DNA of 12,743 bases from JBCCSZ01 sp039199225. GTDB taxonomy: Bacteria; Bacteroidota; Bacteroidia; Chitinophagales; Saprospiraceae. The position numbers were made by a program, and so were the translations under genes. Below the pieces are notes generated by a model. That model saw only the letters and a list, made by a program, of their open reading frames with translations. It searched no databases and was not told where the DNA came from. The DNA lies in the NCBI GenBank assembly GCA_039199225.1, contig JBCCSZ010000234.1, forward strand, positions 1 through 12,743, written 5' to 3'. The first letter of the stretch is position 1. Every line of letters starts with the position of its first letter. Positions 6,677 through 12,743 of the stretch are shown here, piece by piece.

Positions 6677-8095
6677 TTAGTAGCCGCTAAACTGACGAGC
6701 GTATGCCATTTCTTTTCGTGGAGACATGAGGGAAGTTCGGCCTGCCAACATGGACCTGACCTCCGGTAGTTCGATAAATTCTTTGATGCCCAGGCGGTTG
6801 TTGGTACGCAGCAAACTTTGGTAACGTTCGTACAATTCCTCGACGATTGCCTTGTTGCGTTCGGCAATGGCTACAACCTCTGCAAAAGGAATTTGGGTAA
6901 AGGCAACCATTAAATATTCCGGCATCAATACATCGGGATATTTGTTCCACAACTTGCGCTCGATTTTCCACTTAATGTCAAAGCCCTCCTTGCTGCTAAA
7001 CTGCAAATTGAAATAGTTGCGATTGGTCAGAAACTGCATGGCATCGACATCTTTCTTGCGATTTTTACAGAAATCTTCAATGGCATTGCCAAAGTTGAAA
7101 CTGTAGCGCTCCAGGGATTCGATGAACAATTGGCAATCTTCAAAGCAAGTATTCATTCCCATGGCATAAAAAGGAGCAAAGGCGTGGGCCGAGTCGCCAA
7201 TCAACATCACTTCGTTCTTGTACTTCCAGTTGTTGCATTTGACTTCATAGATGTCAGAAGCCGGATTGCTGAAAAAGTCTTCGGCAAACTTTGGAGAAAT
7301 GCTGCTCAGGTGCGGCAAATAAGTGTCCAGGTATTGGCGCATACCTTCCACATCCACTACTTTGTTGAGAATGCCATCTTCCTTGTTGCTGTAGAAAAGT
7401 GTCGATACAAAAGACTTATCGATATTTGGTAAAGCAACAAAGACAGCGTCGGGCGTACTCCAAATGTGGACGTATTCCGGATTGAGGGCAAACTCTCCCT
7501 CATCGGTTGGCGGAATGGCCATTTCCTTGAAGAAGTGATTCATCTTGGTCCGCTGGTAGTCCAGAATGTCGCGCTCACACAACAAGCTCCGGAGGTTGGA
7601 GTTGGCGCCGTCTGTACCGAGTACATGGGTGTACTCCTGTACGCTTTCCTGACCGCTTTGTGTATTGACAAATGTTAGTTTTTTGGCTTCGAGATCTGCC
7701 GCTGTCAGCTTTTCCTCAAAGTGAAAGCGAACCATGCCTGTCTCCTGCGCTCCTGCGATCAATAAGCTATTGACCGTTTTGCGATTGACGGTGCTGAGGT
7801 ATTGGCTCCCATCGCCATACATTTGATATTTGATGGACCCATCGATAGCATGCGTGGCCCGGCCGTACTTAGGCATGGTCGTAGGTGCCAAGCGGTGCAT
7901 GATACCCGCTTTTTGCAGCGCCAGGCGCCCTCTGGTCGATAGGGACATACCCAGTGACCGTTTTTTGGTCGGGACGAAATCTCGAATGTCGCAACGCTTG
8001 TCGAAGACATCTACCTGAATACCTTTTTTGCCCAGGTACAGTGCGAGTAACGAACCCGTTAGTCCAGCTCCTACTATGATAATTTTGTCGTTCAT
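6677..8095 (-). CDS. kmo: Kynurenine 3-monooxygenase-like FAD-dependent hydroxylase
   Basis: A 472-residue class A flavoprotein monooxygenase, typical KMO length. The Rossmann motif GAGLTGS lies at 9-15, the DG motif TDGANS at 161-166 and the FAD motif GDSAHAFAPFYAMGMN at 300-315, closely matching KMO's GDAAHAMVPFxGQGMN. Residues aligned by eye with the KMO kynurenine-binding set are present: Arg79 (YGRATH), Tyr99 (SQYLS), Asn360 (NRNYF) and Tyr394 (EYLMVAF). The KMO-specific stretch YLMVAFTQIPFAEVV (394-408) supports assignment beyond the general PHBH fold. KMO converts L-kynurenine to 3-hydroxykynurenine with NADPH and O2, for NAD synthesis or for secondary-metabolite building blocks. No other kynurenine-pathway gene is nearby. 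The context favours secondary metabolism, but housekeeping use is possible, and a related substrate (another aryl amine) cannot be excluded. Confidence 0.88.
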   Translation of the reverse strand: MNDKIIIVGAGLTGSLLALYLGKKGIQVDVFDKRCDIRDFVPTKKRSLGMSLSTRGRLALQKAGIMHRLAPTTMPKYGRATHAIDGSIKYQMYGDGSQYLSTVNRKTVNSLLIAGAQETGMVRFHFEEKLTAADLEAKKLTFVNTQSGQESVQEYTHVLGTDGANSNLRSLLCERDILDYQRTKMNHFFKEMAIPPTDEGEFALNPEYVHIWSTPDAVFVALPNIDKSFVSTLFYSNKEDGILNKVVDVEGMRQYLDTYLPHLSSISPKFAEDFFSNPASDIYEVKCNNWKYKNEVMLIGDSAHAFAPFYAMGMNTCFEDCQLFIESLERYSFNFGNAIEDFCKNRKKDVDAMQFLTNRNYFNLQFSSKEGFDIKWKIERKLWNKYPDVLMPEYLMVAFTQIPFAEVVAIAERNKAIVEELYERYQSLLRTNNRLGIKEFIELPEVRSMLAGRTSLMSPRKEMAYARQFSGY

Positions 8096-8118
8096 TTTTC
8101 TTGAATTTTATCATTTAT

Positions 8119-8278
8119 CAAATTGTGATTCCATACCAATCGACAAGCGTTTGGCACAATTGAATGGTGTTCAGGTACAATTGTTATTCGCGCGTTTTAG
8201 GAAGTGCGAGCGTGTTTAGCAGATGTCCATTTTTTGCTTTGGGGGTTGCAAATGATCCATGAATTGTACATGACAATT
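8119..8278. promoter_or_regulatory. Cluster of ACAATT/AATTGT sites in the racemase-KMO gap
   Basis: The 230-bp gap between the racemase and KMO-like genes contains the hexamer ACAATT or its complement AATTGT at 8121-8126, 8156-8161, 8177-8184 (both overlapping, a perfect ACAATTGT palindrome), 8262-8267 and 8273-8278. The last two form an inverted pair, AATTGT-N5-ACAATT. This is far more than chance would give in about 160 bp. I read it as a likely operator array controlling the KMO-like gene. No TAnnTTTG promoter is recognisable in the gap. Confidence 0.45.
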
Positions 8279-8325
8279 GCCTGATCGTTTTGATAGGAGC
8301 GTTTGAGGAACATCTGACAGTAGCT

Positions 8326-9138
8326 TCAACTTCCCTTGACCCCCAGAACGGGGATGGGCGAAATGATCTCAACATTTGATTCTTTAATAAGTGCTTTGGC
8401 CAGCACTTCGGTCGAGTCGATCAATAAAATCTGATCGGTCTGTTTTTCGTCTTTGATCATAGACAGCTCTGTACAGCCTAGTATGATCGCATCTGTATTC
8501 TGTGCTTTGAAAAAAGCAAGTGCCTCTTCCAGCAATCGATGAACTTGTTTGGTCACCCCTTTTGTATTGGCTTTTATACCAAACTTCGGATCGTAAATCA
8601 TTCGATGAATGATGTCGTTTTGGAACAAAAAGTCGGGCAATACAACTTCGAAGCCCATCTCTTGTAAGGTATCCTTGTAGATATTTGAATTGTATGTTCC
8701 GTTGCTGCTCATGAGTCCAACTCGACGAACCCACTTGTAATTTTCTTTGAGGTAGTGGCAGGTAGCTTCTGGCATATGAATCAGTTTCACCAGGCTGTTG
8801 TTTCGGTACAGCTCCTCCATGATGCAATTGTAAATCCGTGGACTATGTGCCGTATTGCAGGCTATCCCGATCACCTGTGCGCCAAGAAATTCGAGGTCCA
8901 GGATGATCTTGGCGATGTGAACGGCCGGATTAACTGCCACCTTACCTTCCAGAAATGCCGTCCGATCGGCGATGTGTTTCGGGAGCGACATCAGGACCAC
9001 AGAAAGGTGCTCCTGGTCTGTTCCGGCATCGGTATGTTGCATGATGTAGTTGAAAAGAGTCGCCCCTGCCTGGGGTCCCATACCGCCAACAATACCGATC
9101 ACTACTTCTTTCTCTATATCCATTTCTAAAGCATGCAT
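8326..9138 (-). CDS. Aspartate/glutamate racemase family protein
   Basis: A PLP-independent two-cysteine racemase of the Asp/Glu racemase superfamily (270 residues from this start). Motifs are GIVGGMGPQAGA near the N-terminus, IACNTAHSP (first catalytic Cys, residue 94) and ILGCTELSM (second catalytic Cys, residue 222). Both acid/base cysteines are intact, so the enzyme should be active. The GGMGP opening is closer to aspartate racemases than to MurI glutamate racemases, and an extra copy beside export and oxygenase genes argues against a cell-wall role. Likely substrate: Asp, Glu or a hydroxylated derivative. The frame is open back to an ATG at 9225, but that would overlap the oxygenase gene by 62 bp and add a Cys/His-rich tail unlike the family. 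I therefore prefer 9138 (25 bp after the oxygenase stop) or ATG at 9123 (MDIEKEVVIG). Neither has a good Shine-Dalgarno. Confidence 0.9.
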   Translation of the reverse strand: MHALEMDIEKEVVIGIVGGMGPQAGATLFNYIMQHTDAGTDQEHLSVVLMSLPKHIADRTAFLEGKVAVNPAVHIAKIILDLEFLGAQVIGIACNTAHSPRIYNCIMEELYRNNSLVKLIHMPEATCHYLKENYKWVRRVGLMSSNGTYNSNIYKDTLQEMGFEVVLPDFLFQNDIIHRMIYDPKFGIKANTKGVTKQVHRLLEEALAFFKAQNTDAIILGCTELSMIKDEKQTDQILLIDSTEVLAKALIKESNVEIISPIPVLGVKGS

Positions 9139-9163
9139 ATGACAGTGGTTTTTTGATTGAATG

Positions 9164-10117
9164 TCAGTTTGACATCGACACCAGGACCCTCCGATCTCCG
9201 GTGTACGAATTCCGTCCATGGGCAATCAAGACATTGTCCAGCACCAAGAATTCGTTGCGTTCCCACTTTGGTGCGATGGTCACCGTTTCGATGGTATCGA
9301 GGATTTCTTTGACCATTGCCTCTTCGATGGGCGTACCATCTCCAAATTGTACATACATTGGAAAGTCGGCAGCAGATTCGTACATGGATTGCATGATTCC
9401 ATAGAGTTCTTCTCCCAGATGCGAAGGATGAAATTGATCGATCTGATTGAACCAAAGCAATTCATTGGTCTTATCGTGTCTGATGATTCCCTTGCTGGGT
9501 TGTATCAATTGAAGGCCATCGTTTTCCCGCCACTTGTATTGGATGTTATAGGATTTGCAGTAAGCCTCCAATTCGTCTTTGCTTTCAGTCTCAAAAGTAT
9601 CCTGCCAGCTTGGGCCAAGTCCCATGCCGCCGTGCAGATTTCGAATATATGTAATTCCTTTTCGTTGTACTTCCTCAACGATGTCGTCGTTCATCACTTC
9701 CAATATGATGCGGCTATCGGCCAGCAGTGTTTCGCCGCCGGTTTCAGATGGCTGTATACAACTGAAGTAAATTCGGCTGGGCCACTTGGCAGAGTAGGAC
9801 AGCTCATTGTGCATGGTAATTTTTTGGCTCTTGTCGTACTCCGTAGAAGTGTATACATTTCCAGTGAGTTTGGTACGAGGAGAATTGCCATCGATGTAGC
9901 TCAAAAACTTGGCAGAGATGCCATCGACAATCTCCTGAAAGTCGTCCAATGAATCAATTTGGACCCCTCGAAACTTAACGGCACCGACATCCTTCAGTAT
10001 GCCGTCGATGGTTGCTTTTTGTTCTTTGAAAAACGTCTTGAAATCCTGCGGAGAGAGGTTGTCTACTTCCAGGATGGCAGGCAGAACATCGTGTTCTATG
10101 ACGGTTTGATGCATCAT
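9164..10117 (-). CDS. TauD/TfdA (clavaminate-synthase-like) Fe(II)/2-oxoglutarate oxygenase
   Basis: A 317-residue non-haem iron oxygenase. The facial triad is visible as H103-N-E105 (MHNELSYSAKWP) and distal H300 (IAHGRNSYTG); Arg309/Arg310 is the likely 2-oxoglutarate anchor. GGETLLADSR (127-136) is the conserved block seen in TauD-like enzymes of peptide clusters. The carboxylate ligand is Glu, not Asp. By family knowledge HxE is typical of clavaminate-synthase-like amino-acid beta-hydroxylases (AsnO, VioC), while taurine dioxygenase has HxD. Combined with the racemase 25 bp downstream and an exporter upstream, hydroxylation of a free or carrier-bound amino acid such as Asp/Asn is the most likely job. 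The exact substrate is inference. It begins 36 bp after the serine hydrolase stop. ATG-ATG at the start leaves a one-codon ambiguity. Confidence 0.92.
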   Translation of the reverse strand: MMHQTVIEHDVLPAILEVDNLSPQDFKTFFKEQKATIDGILKDVGAVKFRGVQIDSLDDFQEIVDGISAKFLSYIDGNSPRTKLTGNVYTSTEYDKSQKITMHNELSYSAKWPSRIYFSCIQPSETGGETLLADSRIILEVMNDDIVEEVQRKGITYIRNLHGGMGLGPSWQDTFETESKDELEAYCKSYNIQYKWRENDGLQLIQPSKGIIRHDKTNELLWFNQIDQFHPSHLGEELYGIMQSMYESAADFPMYVQFGDGTPIEEAMVKEILDTIETVTIAPKWERNEFLVLDNVLIAHGRNSYTGDRRVLVSMSN

Positions 10118-10153
10118 GTTTCCAGTTTTTATAAATGGTAAGAAGATTATTTT

Positions 10154-12019
10154 TTATTCAATTTTGAACCAGTTCATATCGTACACACCGTATATGGTTT
10201 GGATGCGCAAGGTATTTTCACCAGCTTTCAAAGGCAGTTCTGTAGAAACGGTTTTCCAGGTATCCCATCCACCCGTCTTTTCAAATTTCATATTGGACAG
10301 TACTTCTCCATCAGCGATGAATTGCAATTCGTTGCCTTTCCAACTGTTGGAAGCAACCCGAAAATGAAATTGATAAGTTGTTGTTTCGGGAACACTGATT
10401 TTGTACTCTACCCAATTCCCTTTATTGTTGTAAGCGATTTTTCTACCGATCTCTTTAGACGCATCCACCAGCGTAACCAAACCTTCCATGGCATTGAAAT
10501 CTTCGGCTTCAATTTTTTCGCCTTTTTGGATGATCTTCACATTGTCGTGTTGGTCTTTTTCAAGATTGGCCAAGATATGGTCACAGTCCTGTTTGTTTTT
10601 AAATACGGGTGCAAAAACAAAATTGTAATCCATCGCCTTTTGGTAGTACTCAGAAGCTCTGCGGAAGTCCTTCATAATTTCGCAATTGGTTCCCAGCAAG
10701 AAATAGGCGTATCCAGACTCAGGAAACAGCTCAATGCTTTTTTCCAACAGGTCCAACGAAACGGTAAGACCGATATTGAAAAATATTTCACCTAGTTCAT
10801 TCAGATTATTTTCTGTTATGAATTCCTTATCTTTTTCCAACGCCTCAAATAAAGCATTGCCTCCGCTGTCTCGATAAGTTTTCAGCCAACTGCTCACACG
10901 GCCAGGATGTTGCTCGGCGTGGAAATCCTTGAAGAATTCGTCCAAGTCGAATTTGGTCGTCATATCATTGATGCTCTTCATCAGTGACAGACCTCTATCG
11001 CTATTGGTAAGCAATACAAAGCCTTTTCTACTGACTGTAGAGTACATGAAGAAATTCGTAAAACCAGGATTGTGTCCACCATGTCCAACCAAAGTATCAT
11101 TGGGCTGATACTGAACATCGAAACCCGGTCCGTAATAACGATTCTCCCCATGCAATTTCGTCAAAGGAGCAAGGAGTTCTTTGTGTCGATCGGCCGATAA
11201 ACCACCAGGCTTAAAGATGTGTGTGATCAAGCGAGCATAGTCTCCTGCCGTCAGATGATAACCAGAGGCCGCACTTAGATTTTCATTTTTCCACTTGTCG
11301 GTTTTCACATCGCCACTTCCGTAGTGACCCATCACAAAATTCATGGGCTTTGACTCTTCATACTTTACGAATGTGTGTTCCAATTTCAGGGGTTGGATAA
11401 CCATCTCGTTGATGTATTCATCCTGACTTTTACCCAATATTTTGGCTGCTATCTTTGCCAGGTACTCATAACCTTCGCCCGAATAAACAAAGCGCTCTCC
11501 GGGATTACTGATGAATTCTAGGGTATCCGGGTTGTAAAAGTAGCGCCAGTTCTCAAGGCCAGAGGAATGGCTTAGTACCATGCGGGAAGTGACCTGTTTG
11601 TAGCGAGGGTCGTGCTTTAATTCTGGATAATCTAGGTATTCGTGCATGGGTTTGTCGAGGTCCAACTTTCCATCGTCGACCAACTTGTGTACCACATAAA
11701 CGAGAAATGCTTTTGACAGGGAGGCTGCCTCAAAAACCGAAGCATCGTCCATTTTTTCCTTTGTATCTATTCGCTTATAACCAAAATTTCGGGCGTAAGT
11801 CACTTTGTCGTTGTCAATAATGGCGAGCGAGACACCAGGAATACCCTCAAAATCCATCATGTATTCTATCTGTTGATCGAATAAGTCTGCTCGCATTGAT
11901 TCTCCATTGATTTGGATCGTCGATTGGCTTTGAGCGAATGAATTTGGAGCATACGCCAATACAAGTGGGATTAAAAGGGCTAACACTTTGCTCTTCCAGC
12001 CCATTGTGTGATTTTTCAT
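10154..12019 (-). CDS. Secreted S12/class-C-beta-lactamase-type serine hydrolase with TPR-like and CBM6-like C-terminus
   Basis: A 621-residue exported protein. The signal peptide covers residues 1-29 (hydrophobic core about 12-24, cleavage after NSFA). The S12 hydrolase domain (about 45-355) has S100-L-S-K103 as nucleophile and base, Y179-S-G in the YxN position and H313-G-G in the KTG position. A helical segment (about 405-485, SGYAYFLLGTNCEIMKDF…) resembles one or two TPR units. The C-terminus (about 500-621, IEAEDF…GNWVEYKISVPETTTYQF…NWFKIE) is a CBM6-like beta-sandwich. Family members include DD-peptidases, esterases and peptidases that mature non-ribosomal prodrugs (ClbP type). Lying 37 bp after a peptide exporter gene, it may process or hydrolyse the exported product in the periplasm; a self-resistance or cell-wall role is possible. 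This C-terminal architecture differs from ClbP, which has transmembrane helices there. An alternative start is Met6. Confidence 0.9.
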   Translation of the reverse strand: MKNHTMGWKSKVLALLIPLVLAYAPNSFAQSQSTIQINGESMRADLFDQQIEYMMDFEGIPGVSLAIIDNDKVTYARNFGYKRIDTKEKMDDASVFEAASLSKAFLVYVVHKLVDDGKLDLDKPMHEYLDYPELKHDPRYKQVTSRMVLSHSSGLENWRYFYNPDTLEFISNPGERFVYSGEGYEYLAKIAAKILGKSQDEYINEMVIQPLKLEHTFVKYEESKPMNFVMGHYGSGDVKTDKWKNENLSAASGYHLTAGDYARLITHIFKPGGLSADRHKELLAPLTKLHGENRYYGPGFDVQYQPNDTLVGHGGHNPGFTNFFMYSTVSRKGFVLLTNSDRGLSLMKSINDMTTKFDLDEFFKDFHAEQHPGRVSSWLKTYRDSGGNALFEALEKDKEFITENNLNELGEIFFNIGLTVSLDLLEKSIELFPESGYAYFLLGTNCEIMKDFRRASEYYQKAMDYNFVFAPVFKNKQDCDHILANLEKDQHDNVKIIQKGEKIEAEDFNAMEGLVTLVDASKEIGRKIAYNNKGNWVEYKISVPETTTYQFHFRVASNSWKGNELQFIADGEVLSNMKFEKTGGWDTWKTVSTELPLKAGENTLRIQTIYGVYDMNWFKIE

Positions 12020-12056
12020 GTCTTTAAAAGTTTGAGAAATTATTTAATGCAAATTA

Positions 12057-12743
12057 TTAAGCAACCTTATTGGCCGTCGATAAAAAGGCAAGAGAATCTT
12101 CTACGGAATACAAACTGAGGTGTCCATACTTCATTTCCATAACCTTATCGGCCACATCGAAATAGTGATCGTCGTGGGTGATCGCAATAACAATTTTACC
12201 TTGTGCTTTCATTTCGGGCAGTAGTTTGCGGTAGAAAAAGTTCCGATAGCTCGGGTCTTGATCCGCAGCCCATTCGTCGAATAAATAGATGGGAGAATCT
12301 TCCATGTAACACTGTAGCAAGGCCAGTCTCTTGCGTTGTCCACCAGACAGATCAATGGTGTTGTATTTGTTTTCTTTAATAGTCACTTTATTGTCAAGCT
12401 GCAGTTTTTTCAGGTATTCATCTGCCGCTTCTTTTTTAGCTTCGTAGTCTATATCATATAATTTTTCAAAGAGGTGAGCCGGGCTGAAAACGGTAGAAAA
12501 ATATTCGCTCAACTCGTGGTTACTAACCGTTTCGCCATTTATTTTCAATGCGCCTTTATCTGGTTGGTACAAGCCAGTCAGCATTTTTGCCAGGGTTGTT
12601 TTACCGCTGCCATTACCACCAATGATGAACAGGATTTCGCCCTGCTTGACTTCCAAATCAATTGGACCAATGCCAAAGGCTGCTTCATCTTCTTTCTTGT
12701 CGTACTGGAAACAAATGCCTTCGGCTTGGAGGCTTTGTATCAC
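12057..12743 (-). CDS. Cyclic-peptide-export-type ABC transporter, C-terminal ATPase half (partial at window edge)
   Basis: The 5' part of this gene lies beyond the right edge; the visible 228-229 residues are the nucleotide-binding domain. Walker A GGNGSGKTT (42-50), signature LSGGQ (132-136), Walker B IYLFDE (152-157) and switch His190 are intact. Two features point to the SyrD/PvdE cyclic-peptide-exporter family (COG4615): the Q-loop region reads STVFSPAHLF, without the usual glutamine, and Walker B continues FDEWAADQDPSYRNFFY. Such proteins are normally about 540-560 residues with an N-terminal six-helix membrane domain, so roughly 300 residues are missing. They export non-ribosomal peptides or siderophore precursors to the periplasm. 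The GTG at 12743 is an internal valine, not a start. The neighbouring serine hydrolase gene begins 37 bp downstream. Confidence 0.92.
   Translation of the reverse strand: MIQSLQAEGICFQYDKKEDEAAFGIGPIDLEVKQGEILFIIGGNGSGKTTLAKMLTGLYQPDKGALKINGETVSNHELSEYFSTVFSPAHLFEKLYDIDYEAKKEAADEYLKKLQLDNKVTIKENKYNTIDLSGGQRKRLALLQCYMEDSPIYLFDEWAADQDPSYRNFFYRKLLPEMKAQGKIVIAITHDDHYFDVADKVMEMKYGHLSLYSVEDSLAFLSTANKVA

Noticed and set aside
8184..8375. 63-codon minus-strand ORF bridging the racemase end and the gap, considered as a frameshifted racemase tail
   Set aside because: The racemase already has full family length and both catalytic cysteines, and the extra peptide does not resemble a racemase C-terminus.
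9139..9225. N-terminal extension of the racemase back to the ATG at 9225
   Set aside because: It would overlap the oxygenase gene by 62 bp, adds a Cys/His-rich segment unlike any racemase N-terminus, and family similarity begins at about IGIVGGMGP.
9218..9952. 244-codon plus-strand ORF opposite the oxygenase gene
   Set aside because: It lies wholly inside a gene with a clear family match and catalytic motifs; the antisense frame is open by codon bias and resembles nothing.
10199..10795. 198-codon plus-strand ORF opposite the serine hydrolase gene
   Set aside because: It is antisense to the CBM6/TPR part of a well-supported gene; its Phe/Ile/Val-rich composition is what the complement of Lys/Glu/Asn-rich coding sequence gives.
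1..12743. CRISPR arrays, tRNA or rRNA genes, IS elements, integrase or attachment sites
   Set aside because: I looked on both strands and saw no regularly spaced repeats of CRISPR size, no tRNA-like cloverleaf, no rRNA sequence and no transposase or recombinase motifs.

Overview
The window most likely comes from a member of the Bacteroidota. The large secreted protein at 1177-4368 ends in a type A type-IX-secretion sorting domain (…APNP…AGVYF…VKR), a hallmark of that phylum. Start sites lack strong Shine-Dalgarno sequences, and one putative promoter has the Bacteroidota TAnnTTTG form. I cannot fix the order; Saprospiria- or Cytophagia-like is a guess. All nine convincing genes lie on the minus strand, so transcription runs right to left.

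Right part (about 5.9-12.7 kb): this looks like the tailoring and export end of a peptide natural-product cluster. In transcription order it holds the C-terminal half of a cyclic-peptide/siderophore-type ABC exporter (12057-12743, cut by the window edge), a secreted S12-type serine hydrolase with a C-terminal CBM6-like domain (10154-12019), a TauD/clavaminate-synthase-like Fe(II)/2-oxoglutarate oxygenase (9164-10117) and an Asp/Glu racemase (8326-9138). These four are separated by only 25-37 bp. After a 230-bp gap unusually rich in ACAATT/AATTGT motifs come a kynurenine 3-monooxygenase-like flavoenzyme (6677-8095) and a seven-helix membrane protein (5941-6624). The block closes with a perfect 11-bp hairpin (5842-5874). 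No synthetase is visible; it would have to lie to the right of the window. My working model is that the racemase and oxygenase supply D- or hydroxylated amino acids, the KMO-like enzyme supplies a hydroxylated tryptophan-derived unit, the ABC protein exports the product and the serine hydrolase acts on it in the periplasm.

Middle (4.4-5.8 kb): an orphan MacB-type ABC ATPase (5109-5804) is followed by about 375 bp with no convincing gene but a diverged internal duplication. Two minus-strand intrinsic terminators come next (4703-4732 and 4590-4628), then a candidate promoter (4483-4517) for the gene to its left.

Left part (0-4.4 kb): a 1063-residue T9SS substrate combines an SGNH/sialate-acetylesterase-like catalytic domain, three DUF11 repeats and an Ig-like domain. 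It is followed by a YpfJ-type membrane-anchored zinc metallopeptidase (139-993). The extreme left edge (1-138) carries short degenerate repeats and possibly the tail of an unseen gene. This part looks like ordinary chromosome rather than part of the cluster.
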